A DNA stretch of 29,596 nucleotides from Syntrophobacterales bacterium (lineage in GTDB: Bacteria > Desulfobacterota > Desulfobaccia > Desulfobaccales > 0-14-0-80-60-11). The notes beneath the pieces were generated by a model that was not told the DNA's origin, did not search any database, and was given only the letters and a program-made list of their open reading frames with translations. Positions 21,424 through 28,177 of the stretch are shown here, one piece after another. The translations under genes were made by a program, and so were the position numbers. The stretch is taken from the NCBI GenBank assembly GCA_023229795.1, contig JALNYP010000048.1, positions 1 through 29,596 of the forward strand, in the 5' to 3' direction. The first letter of the stretch is position 1, and each line of letters begins with the position of its first letter.

Positions 21424-21660
21424 TTATTGGTCATCTTCAGGCGGGCCATTCGAGCGACTTTTGAAAAAGATGAGCCTGATCACCTTGCCCAACAAGGCGG
21501 TGGCCAGGACCACGGCTAAAATGAGCCCGATTACTATGGCAAGATAGATACTTAACTTAAAGATAAGTACCAGGATGGGAATCATGAATAACGCAACAAT
21601 AATTACCAGGCATCCGGTAATAAAATCTTTGGGGCCCAGCTTATCGATTTCGTTGGCCAC
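21424..21660 (-). CDS. small two-helix membrane protein, unknown
   Basis: A 78-residue protein with two hydrophobic helices at about 13-34 and 36-58, a short acidic N-terminus and a charged C-terminal tail ('FFKSRSNGPPEDDQ'). GGAG precedes the ATG by about 9 bases. No family recognised. It is a plausible inner-membrane protein on the same strand as trxA but 157 bases upstream of it, with the trx promoter in between. Confidence 0.65.
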   Translation of the reverse strand: MANEIDKLGPKDFITGCLVIIVALFMIPILVLIFKLSIYLAIVIGLILAVVLATALLGKVIRLIFFKSRSNGPPEDDQ

Positions 21661-21744
21661 CTGAATATCTCCACACGGCTCTTTATACGGAGTTCCTTTA
21701 GAACCAATAGTTAATGGGAAGGGACAGACTTGCTCAGGTCCCCA

Positions 21745-21792
21745 AGGGCGGACACTTAGGTCCGCCCCAATGGTGCGCAGTGCGCACCCTAC
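21745..21792. repeat. two palindromic repeats downstream of cooS
   Basis: GGGCGGACACTTAGGTCCGCCC is followed immediately by GGTGCGCAGTGCGCACC and CTACGG. These are the same two palindrome types seen at 12856-12878 and at 6410-6428. They sit just after the cooS stop and may serve as a transcript end. Confidence 0.65.
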
Positions 21793-21795
21793 GGT

Positions 21796-23682
21796 TTAGC
21801 GGGCCTCCAGGCCCAGGGCCCGGCGTTTGGCTTCGACGTGGTTGATGATGAGGTCCGCGGCTTTGGCGGGGTCCGGCTCCACCGCGAAGGTGGCGCCCAG
21901 GGGCCCCTGCAGGCCGTTAAGGAGCAGGTCGGTAACAGCGCTGCTGCCCAGGACCGGCGGCGTCACCCCCAGGACTGTATAGATGCCGCAGGCCACGGCA
22001 TAGCTGGCAATGGTGGCGGCCTTCTCGGAGTACCACTCCGGCGCGGCCGCGGCCACCGGCAGTTGATCCAGATCCACCCCCAAGGCCTGGGCCAGGGCGG
22101 CCACCAGGTTGATGATGCGGGTGTTGTCCACGCAGGAGCCCATGTGGAGGACCGGGGGAATGCCCAGGGCCTGGCAGACGGCCCTGAGGCCCGGGCCGGC
22201 CAGGGCCGCGGCCTCGAGCTGCTTGAAGCCCGCCTTGGCGTGGGCCACCGCGGCGCAGCCGGTGTCCAGGATCAGGATGTCGGCCTCGATGAGCTTTCGG
22301 GTGAGGGTGGTGTGGCCGTAGTCATGGACGACTTTGGGGTTGTTGCAGCCCACCACCCCCACTGCGCCCCGGACCTGCCCCGCCTTGATGGCGTTCAGCA
22401 GGGGGTCCCAGGTGCCGCCCAGGGCGGTCTGGATGACCTCCACGGAGAAGCCGCTGATCTGGGACACGGGGGTGACGGGAATGAGCACCCGCTCGGGACG
22501 CCGCCGGGCGAAGTCTTCCACCGCCTGGGCCACCAACTGCCGGCCCAGGGCCTGGGCGTTTTCCGGGGAAAAGGGCAGGTGGGTGGCGCCGGGAAACTTA
22601 GCCTTGGGGGAGGTGGAGTAGAATTTGGTGTGATAGCAGGCGGCCAGATCGCCCAAAGAGGGCATGATGCACTGGTAGTCCACCACCATGGCCTCCACCG
22701 CGCCGGTGACCAGGGCCAGTTCCTGGACCAGGTGGTTGCCGGCCATGGGGATGCCCCGGCGCATGAGGACCTCATTGCCGGTGCAGCACAGGCCTACGAG
22801 ATTGAGGCCCGCGGCCCCCAGTTCCCGGGCCCGGGCCAGCAGTTGCGGGTCTTGGGCCGCCTGGGCCACGGTGTCGGAGACCAGGGGCGAGTGGCCGTGG
22901 AGGATGATGTTGACCTGATCCGCCTTCAAGACGCCCAGGTTGACCTGAGAGGCCACGGGCTGGGGGGTGCCGAAGAGGATGTCGGAGACCTCGGTGGCAA
23001 TCATGGAGCCGCCCCAGCCGTCCGATAAGGCCACCCGCAGGGCCTGGACCAGGAGGTTGACGGGGTCGTTGTCCACCCCCATGTGGGTGCGGTGCATCAT
23101 TTCGGTGACTTCCCAGTCTATCCCCCTGGGTTCGATGCCCAGGGTCCGCCATTTCTCCAGACGGGCCGCGGGCAGGCGCCGGGTGAAGGTGAGATAGCCC
23201 TTCTTGATGCCGTATTCTTCCATCATGGCCAGGGCCAATTCCTTGGCCTTGGCGAGGGGGGCAAGCTCGGCGGCCACTCCGAACTCCGCGGCCAGGCGGT
23301 CCAGCTTGGCCGCATCGGCAATCTTATAGCCCGGGGCCCGGGACTCACTCACCGCAAGGAGGGTCTCCACCAGGTCCCGGCCGTGATCGGAGTGGGAGGC
23401 CGCGCCCGCGGCTATCATGCGCGCCAGGTTCCGGGCCACCATGATATGGGCGTCGGCGCCACAGATGCCCCGCTGGGGGCTATCCCCGAAGGGATCGATG
23501 CGGCAGGGGCCCATGACGCAGATGCGGCAGGAGAGCCCCAGCTCGCAGAAGCCGCACTGGGGCTCCTGGGCCGCGGCCCGGTCCCAGACGGTCTCGAGGC
23601 CCTCGGCCCGGGCCTTGTCCACGATGGCCAGGGTGTCGGGGTGGATGGAGAGGGGTTTATCGGGAGAAGCTGGGTGGTCCAT
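21796..23682 (-). CDS. cooS: anaerobic Ni-Fe carbon monoxide dehydrogenase, catalytic subunit
   Basis: A 628-residue protein. The N-terminal cluster region 'CGFCELGLSCRICVMGPC' carries C43, C46, C52, C55, C60, with C74 following. These serve the D and B clusters; the C-x2-C spacing of the first pair is like that described for Desulfovibrio CODH rather than the spacing of Carboxydothermus CODH-II. All C-cluster ligands appear to be present: His in 'HGHSPLVSD' and Cys in 'GLCCTGNE', 'DYQCIMP', 'VGCNNPK', 'DTGCAAVAH' and 'HMGSCVDNTR'. It interconverts CO and CO2 at a Ni-Fe-S site. A very strong AAAGGAGG precedes the ATG by about 8 bases, inside a structured leader. cooC, cooF and the acetyl-CoA synthase genes are not next to it here. 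Confidence 0.95.
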   Translation of the reverse strand: MDHPASPDKPLSIHPDTLAIVDKARAEGLETVWDRAAAQEPQCGFCELGLSCRICVMGPCRIDPFGDSPQRGICGADAHIMVARNLARMIAAGAASHSDHGRDLVETLLAVSESRAPGYKIADAAKLDRLAAEFGVAAELAPLAKAKELALAMMEEYGIKKGYLTFTRRLPAARLEKWRTLGIEPRGIDWEVTEMMHRTHMGVDNDPVNLLVQALRVALSDGWGGSMIATEVSDILFGTPQPVASQVNLGVLKADQVNIILHGHSPLVSDTVAQAAQDPQLLARARELGAAGLNLVGLCCTGNEVLMRRGIPMAGNHLVQELALVTGAVEAMVVDYQCIMPSLGDLAACYHTKFYSTSPKAKFPGATHLPFSPENAQALGRQLVAQAVEDFARRRPERVLIPVTPVSQISGFSVEVIQTALGGTWDPLLNAIKAGQVRGAVGVVGCNNPKVVHDYGHTTLTRKLIEADILILDTGCAAVAHAKAGFKQLEAAALAGPGLRAVCQALGIPPVLHMGSCVDNTRIINLVAALAQALGVDLDQLPVAAAAPEWYSEKAATIASYAVACGIYTVLGVTPPVLGSSAVTDLLLNGLQGPLGATFAVEPDPAKAADLIINHVEAKRRALGLEAR

Positions 23683-23685
23683 AAG

Positions 23686-23785
23686 GTTAACCTCCTTTAA
23701 GGAGATGCCGCGAGGCTGGGGCGAGGGGTGGGGGGCTTAAACCCACGAAGCGGCGTCCCCGGCGCGGGGTAGGGACCTCGCGGCA
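23686..23785 (-). promoter_or_regulatory. structured 5' leader of cooS (candidate RNA switch)
   Basis: On the minus strand a perfect 10-bp stem TGCCGCGAGG / CCTCGCGGCA (23785-23776 / 23715-23706) encloses about 60 bases. Within these, CCCCG-CGC-CGGGG and GTGGG..CCCAC hairpins are possible, giving a multi-branch fold. Immediately 3', CTCCTTAAAGGAGG could fold so that CTCC pairs with the GGAG of the Shine-Dalgarno. A closing stem, inner hairpins and a sequestrable ribosome-binding site is the layout of many riboswitches, but I recognise no known family. It may alternatively be an inserted repeat. Confidence 0.45.
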
Positions 23786-23812
23786 GTCAAGCTCCGGCTG
23801 GTGACTAGTTTC

Positions 23813-23841
23813 ATTCTGCCAAGATTTTGCTAAGAGGGCAA
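23813..23841 (-). promoter_or_regulatory. possible promoter of cooS
   Basis: On the minus strand TTGCCC (23841-23836), 17 bases, CAGAAT (23818-23813). Both hexamers match consensus at four of six positions. It would start transcription about 20 bases before the leader stem. Confidence 0.3.
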
Positions 23842-23968
23842 GTATTTCTCTCCGAATAAATCTCGGTGGTGACTCCAGACGCGGGTCAATTTCCCTGCCC
23901 AAACCAAGGCTGGTTAAGCTGACGGCGTGCAGCCAAACCGAGGCATTGATTGCTATGATGGTGAGAAA

Positions 23969-25162
23969 CTAACGGAGGTCAGATCTCATTGCAGACCGGC
24001 CCAGGCGGGAAGCCGTAAGAATAACGGTGAAAAGTAATACGAAAAATAAGGGGCTGAATCCCAGAGTTTTACTGATTATTTGACTAAACCCCAACAGATA
24101 AATAAAGGCAATTATGGTATTAAAGTTTTTGATATTCCTTTCCGCCAACAATGAATAAGAGAAAATCACCAGACTCATATCATAGTACATCACATGGGGT
24201 GGTAATAGTATCAGTCCGGGTAAAGAGAGACCCAATTGCGCGGTCAAGTCGCCACGTCGGCCACCTCTGGCCCAGACCAGCGCCAGGCCGATCGAAGTCA
24301 AAAAAACCAAAACCCCGCCGATTATCAACGCCATGGAGTTCCCCGCCCCCCCTACGGCCTCAAAAAAGCCAAGCCAGGAGACGCTATTGGCGTAGTTCAC
24401 CCCGGCATCGGCTTGAGAAAACCACCAGGAAAACTTGAGCCACGAGCTGAGCCAGTGCGGACCCGAGATCAAACTGCTGATGAGGAAAAGCGCCAGGCCA
24501 GTGAAAGTGCTGCCGAGGCTGACTCGCCAACGCCCCGACAGCAGATAGAGGCCAATGAGCGGCAAAGCGAATTGTGGCTTAAAAAGCAATAACCCGAGAA
24601 TAAGGCCGGCCAGCCATTCCCGGTTGGCTAAGGCCAACCTCCAGGCGCCGACAATGATCAGGAGAATGACAGCCGTGTTTTGTCCCATCAAAACGCCACT
24701 AAACAATGGATAGAATGACAAGGCCATCGCCAAAGTTAGTAAATAATATTGATCAATTGTATGACTAAAAGGCCGTAAAAGCTGAAGGGCAAGCATGAGT
24801 GAGCCAAGCATAAATAACGTGTGGATAATATAGGATAATCTATAATTGAGAAGAGAGAGGGGATAGTAGATGAGCGCCAAGAAGGGTGGATAAGAAAATG
24901 GCAAAAAGTTGGATTTCTTTTCCGGCAATAGACCCTGCTGCGCCTGCAACTGGGTCGCAGGGTTGTATAAGTTTTGCCAGTCGCCATTGGCAATGATGCG
25001 CCCGGCCCCGTAAAAGGCGGGATAATCGCCTCCGACTCTACCGTTCAAGGTGGAAGCGCCATGCCCGATTGAGATAATAAGAAGAAAGCTCAGGCCGATG
25101 GCAAATAAGATAGCCCGGGGATACCATTTAAGCCGAAAAGGTGTGAAAATATTCTCCAACAT
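23969..25162 (-). CDS. GT87-type polyprenol-linked glycosyltransferase (multi-pass membrane protein)
   Basis: A 397-residue protein with about nine to eleven hydrophobic helices. Recognisable signatures of the GT87/DUF2029 family are 'GGDYPAFYGAG' after the first helix (Asp as catalytic base candidate), 'NLYNP', 'PPFLALIYYPLS', 'GQNTAVILL' and 'KPQFALPLIGLY'. Family members transfer mannose or another sugar from a polyprenyl phosphate donor to lipid-linked or protein glycans on the outer face of the inner membrane. The base composition is more AT-rich than cooS. No sugar-pathway genes adjoin it, so the acceptor is unknown. Confidence 0.82.
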   Translation of the reverse strand: MLENIFTPFRLKWYPRAILFAIGLSFLLIISIGHGASTLNGRVGGDYPAFYGAGRIIANGDWQNLYNPATQLQAQQGLLPEKKSNFLPFSYPPFLALIYYPLSLLNYRLSYIIHTLFMLGSLMLALQLLRPFSHTIDQYYLLTLAMALSFYPLFSGVLMGQNTAVILLIIVGAWRLALANREWLAGLILGLLLFKPQFALPLIGLYLLSGRWRVSLGSTFTGLALFLISSLISGPHWLSSWLKFSWWFSQADAGVNYANSVSWLGFFEAVGGAGNSMALIIGGVLVFLTSIGLALVWARGGRRGDLTAQLGLSLPGLILLPPHVMYYDMSLVIFSYSLLAERNIKNFNTIIAFIYLLGFSQIISKTLGFSPLFFVLLFTVILTASRLGRSAMRSDLR

Positions 25163-25264
25163 TTGCTCATTAATATCAGAAGCAATATGATTTTCAAATT
25201 AATTCTTAAGAATCTTAAGGTAACGACCTTTTCCCCGGTCAGGCCTGGCTTAGGTCGCATATGG

Positions 25265-25291
25265 CCCTCTCTCCCGGTGAGGGAAAGAGGG
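25265..25291. repeat. CCCTCTC..GAGAGGG-type intergenic hairpin
   Basis: CCCTCTCTCCC GGTGA GGGAAAGAGGG forms a stem of about 9-10 pairs with mismatches. This is a common type of extragenic hairpin; related C/T-rich sequence is near 8900-8935 and 10510-10550. Confidence 0.45.
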
Positions 25292-25310
25292 AACAGGAGG
25301 TCATCCCTTA

Positions 25311-25919
25311 TCAGTCTTCCAGGGAACGTCCTTGGGTATGGTGGTGCAGCCAATCCATCAGTTTGGCGCGGAGTTCGGCATCGTAAGGGGCCGGCAAGCG
25401 CTGCGCCTGAAGACGCAATCTCTTCTGCGAGGCCTCCGAGGCATCAGGATATAAGAAATAAACCGCGCCCGGCTCCAGAGTTAAAGGAGTTTCGCCTTTG
25501 ATGCTCTCACGACCCGAGGGGCCAAAGAGATTTAAGGTGGCCATGACTCGCCGGTTGCCGGGCCGGACTTCACAGACATAGGTGGGGGTGGTATTCATGC
25601 ACCGGCCCTGATACACCACGCGGCCGTCCAGTTGGTCGATGGAGAGCTGATAATAGTCCTGGTCATAGTTTGGTTGTTCGGGAGCCCAGGGCAGCACCGG
25701 GGGCAGCTTGGCGGCAGGAAGCAGGGCCGCGACCAGGGCGGGATCAGCAATCAGCAGGGCCAGGTCCGACGGCGGGAGACTCTTTTGCTCCACATCGCGA
25801 TAGAGGTAGAGTCTGAGCTTGCAGAGATTATCGAGGCAGCCGGGCAGCATGACGAGGCCGGCCAAGAGCGTCAGGAGTAACAGCAGAGCCGAAGGTCGCA
25901 CGCCGGGTAAGATTCTCAT
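25311..25919 (-). CDS. lipoprotein of unknown function
   Basis: A 202-residue protein starting at ATG 25919 (GGAG about 9 bases upstream). The signal peptide ends with the lipobox L-P-G-C, Cys at 28. The mature domain has an alpha-helical first half ('PPSDLALLIADPALVAALLPAA'), a beta-rich second half ('GRVVYQGRCMNTTPTYVCEVRPGNRRVMATLNLFG') with two Cys that could form a disulfide, and a Leu/Arg-rich C-terminal helix. I do not recognise the family. A longer frame open to 26117 would read through an intergenic terminator and is rejected. Confidence 0.7.
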   Translation of the reverse strand: MRILPGVRPSALLLLLTLLAGLVMLPGCLDNLCKLRLYLYRDVEQKSLPPSDLALLIADPALVAALLPAAKLPPVLPWAPEQPNYDQDYYQLSIDQLDGRVVYQGRCMNTTPTYVCEVRPGNRRVMATLNLFGPSGRESIKGETPLTLEPGAVYFLYPDASEASQKRLRLQAQRLPAPYDAELRAKLMDWLHHHTQGRSLED

Positions 25920-26052
25920 GGGATTTTTCTCCAGGGCAGGGATGTCAAGCGTAAAAAAATTTGGCGGCCCGGGGGGCCCACCAAGCGCTTCCAGTGAGCT
26001 TATTATGCCATGTTCAGGGGCGGGAAGGGGGTTTTTTCGATCAGGCCGCCAT

Positions 26053-26080
26053 AAAAAAGCCCGGTCCGCGGGACCGGGCT
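26053..26080 (-). terminator. rho-independent terminator of the metV-metF operon
   Basis: On the minus strand AGCCCGGTCC CGC GGACCGGGCT is followed by six T. It is about 40 bases beyond the metF stop. A second small palindrome (GGCGGGC..GCCCGCC, 26091-26111) lies between. Confidence 0.9.
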
Positions 26081-26121
26081 TGGAAGAATTGGCGGGCGGG
26101 GACGCCCGCCCTACCATCAGT

Positions 26122-27066
26122 TTAATCCGCCTCCACCACGGGGCGGGGTAGGAGGCCGGCGGCCTTGACGATCTCGGGGACGTGGTCCTCCCATTCGATG
26201 GCCATCAGGTGGATGCCGGCAACGCCCTTCATGGCCAGGCACTCCTGGATCTGCTCCACCGCGATCTTGATGCCTTCCGCGGCCACCTTGTCCTTGGGCA
26301 CGCCCTTGAGGCGGGCGATATAGCTGTCGGGCACGTCCAGGCCGGGGACGAATTTTTTCATGTAATTGGCCATACCCACGGACTTAAGCGGGGTGATGCC
26401 GGCCATGATGTAACACTTTTCCGTGAGGCCCATGTCGTTGGCCATGTCCATGAACTTCCGGAAGCGCTCCATGTTATAGATGCACTGGGTCTGGATGAAC
26501 TGGACCCCGGCGGCGATCTTCTTGCCCATGCGCACCACCCGGAATTCCTGGGGGTCGGCGAAAGGGTTGGCCGCGGCGCCGATGAAGATGCGGGGCCGGC
26601 CCTGGAGCTCGGTGCCGCTCACCATCTTGCCTTCGTCCCGCATATTCTTGACGGTGTGGGCCAGCATGATGGAGTCCATGTCGTGGACGTTCTTGGCCTG
26701 GGGATGGTCGCCGAAGGACTGGTGGTCGCCGGTAAGGCACAAGAGGTTCTTGACGCCCAAGGCGGCGGCGCCCAGGATGTTGCTCTGGAGGGCGATGCGG
26801 TTCATGTCCCGGGTGACCATCTGCATCACCGGTTCCATGCCCATCTCCAAGATGATCTTGGCGGCGGCCATGGAACAGAACCGCACTACTGCGGTCTGGT
26901 TGTCGGTGAGGTTAATCGCGTCGACGTTGCCCTTCAGAAAACTCGCCTTATGCTTGAAATGCTCTACGTCGCAGCCACGGGGCGGGCCGCATTCGCCGGT
27001 GACGGCCTTCTGGCCGCTCCGAAAGATTTTTTCGAGTTTGCTTCCCGCGGAGTATTCGGCGGTCAT
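26122..27066 (-). CDS. metF: methylenetetrahydrofolate reductase, MetF-type catalytic subunit
   Basis: A 314-residue TIM-barrel flavoprotein. The recognisable parts are 'AVTGECGPPRG' (the family's catalytic Glu region), 'NLTDNQTAVVRF', 'LQSNILGAAALGVKNLLCLTGDH' and 'GVQFIQTQCIYNMERF'. It reduces methylene-THF to methyl-THF, or the reverse when acetyl units are oxidised. The start is ATG 27066, overlapping the metV stop (ATGA), with GGAGG 10 bases upstream. An in-frame ATG at 27123 would run through the metV gene and is not used. It forms a MetVF pair, in which MetV is the Fe-S partner. Confidence 0.92.
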   Translation of the reverse strand: MTAEYSAGSKLEKIFRSGQKAVTGECGPPRGCDVEHFKHKASFLKGNVDAINLTDNQTAVVRFCSMAAAKIILEMGMEPVMQMVTRDMNRIALQSNILGAAALGVKNLLCLTGDHQSFGDHPQAKNVHDMDSIMLAHTVKNMRDEGKMVSGTELQGRPRIFIGAAANPFADPQEFRVVRMGKKIAAGVQFIQTQCIYNMERFRKFMDMANDMGLTEKCYIMAGITPLKSVGMANYMKKFVPGLDVPDSYIARLKGVPKDKVAAEGIKIAVEQIQECLAMKGVAGIHLMAIEWEDHVPEIVKAAGLLPRPVVEAD

Positions 27067-27734
27067 TGTTTCAATTCCTCCCGTATCGTAGTGCGTAACC
27101 CGCCGTCGCGGCTGGTAGACCAATTTTTATAGAGCTGCACCTCGGTGAGCTTGTGGAGTTCGCCAAGATTTTTCAGGCGATCGTAAATGAGTTGCCAGAT
27201 GCAGGGGATGGAGCCCTTGCCCACCTCGCAGATACCCTGGGAAGAGCCGCCGCAGGGGCCGTTCAGGAGCTGCTTGGCACAGCGGGTGATGGGGCACAAA
27301 CCGCCGAAATTGCCAATGATGCAGTTGCCGCAGGCCTGGCAGAATTCTTTCCAGACGCCGTGCTCGGTGGCGCCGCCGATGCTAGTGGTGTTGAGGCCCG
27401 GATAGACCTTGAGAAAGGGATAGCGGGCGGCGACGTATTGGGGCCCGACGCTGCAGGCAATGGAAACAACGGCGTCGACTCCGTCCACCAGGTCGTCCAG
27501 CGGCTCGATGTATTCGGGATCGCACTGCCGTTCGCAGGTGTATTCCTTAATTTCCAATTCGTTGCCGGCGGCTTTGCGGGCGATCCTCAGTTCGGAGGCC
27601 AGGATGGCTACCTCTTTTTCACCCCCCGCGCAACACACGGTCACGCAGCCTTTACAGCCGGCTACCACGATCTTTTTGAAATCCTTGACCATATCCAGGA
27701 TTTCCGCCAGCGGTTTCGATTCCGCTATTACCAT
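27063..27734 (-). CDS. metV: MetV, Zn/Fe-S partner of methylenetetrahydrofolate reductase
   Basis: A 223-residue Cys-rich protein matching the MTHFR C-terminal (MetV) family. Features are 'VAGCKGCVTVCCAGGEKEV' near the start, then 'YTCERQCDPEY', 'IACSVGPQYVA', 'EFCQACGNCIIGNFGGLCPITRCAKQLLNGPCGG' in two blocks ('EFCQACGNCIIG', 'GLCPITRCAKQLLNGPCGG') and 'KGSIPCIWQLIYDRL'. It binds Zn and Fe-S clusters and passes electrons to MetF. AGGAGG lies 6 bases before the ATG. First gene of the pair, driven by the promoter at 27917-27946. Confidence 0.92.
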   Translation of the reverse strand: MVIAESKPLAEILDMVKDFKKIVVAGCKGCVTVCCAGGEKEVAILASELRIARKAAGNELEIKEYTCERQCDPEYIEPLDDLVDGVDAVVSIACSVGPQYVAARYPFLKVYPGLNTTSIGGATEHGVWKEFCQACGNCIIGNFGGLCPITRCAKQLLNGPCGGSSQGICEVGKGSIPCIWQLIYDRLKNLGELHKLTEVQLYKNWSTSRDGGLRTTIREELKQ

Positions 27735-27916
27735 AGCGATCCTCCTATTCCATTAATCCAGAGCAAAAAAAAATACTTGAAATTTCCCTTGTTTGTGCTA
27801 ATCGGCGCCCCTGAAGGATTCCGCTCCGGGGACGGCAAGTCGTGAACTTCCCTGGCCAACCTATTTTGATAAAAGCGGAAAGGTGCGCAGGATGGACTTG
27901 TACTACTATTCACTTA

Positions 27917-27946
27917 ATTCTATGGCGAAACCGAGGGAATTGTCAA
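27917..27946 (-). promoter_or_regulatory. promoter of metV-metF
   Basis: On the minus strand TTGACA (27946-27941), 18 bases, TAGAAT (27922-27917). Both boxes are close to consensus. The leader before metV is about 175 bases, with no recognised riboswitch. Confidence 0.6.
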
Positions 27947-28000
27947 ATATAAAAATCCAGAAGAATTTTAAGCTAAGTGGTTTTAGGGTTCAAAAAATCA

Positions 28001-28029
28001 TTGACAAATGCACTTGAGGTCTATTAAAT
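28001..28029 (+). promoter_or_regulatory. promoter of fhs
   Basis: TTGACA (28001-28006), 17 bases, TTAAAT (28024-28029). It is divergent from the metVF promoter 55 bases away. The gap 27735-28177 otherwise holds only the two leaders. Confidence 0.6.
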
Positions 28030-28035
28030 GGGGGA

Positions 28036-28177
28036 CTATGTGAAAAAAAGTATGAGCTCTGCTGGCCCTTGTCCGGGGGACCTTAAGGTTAGAGCCTGCT
28101 TTGCCATCACCCTGGTCGTTGCGGGGATGTCCTGGAAATTTAGTTAATAATTACCATACCATAAGGAGGCAGTTTTT
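28036..28177 (+). other. 5' leader of fhs
   Basis: About 140 bases between the promoter and the ATG. A weak fold is possible: GCTCT..AGAGC enclosing GTCC-GGG-GGAC and the ACCTTAAGGT palindrome. I see no match to known folate or SAM riboswitches. The end carries AAGGAGG, a strong ribosome-binding site, 9 bases before the start codon. Confidence 0.35.

Noticed and set aside
25920..26117. N-terminal extension of the lipoprotein at 25311
   Set aside because: It would include the metVF terminator and precede a clear lipoprotein signal peptide; the translated extension is Pro-rich and of low complexity.
28036..28177. Tetrahydrofolate riboswitch upstream of fhs
   Set aside because: The conserved THF riboswitch core was not found; only a weak generic fold can be drawn.
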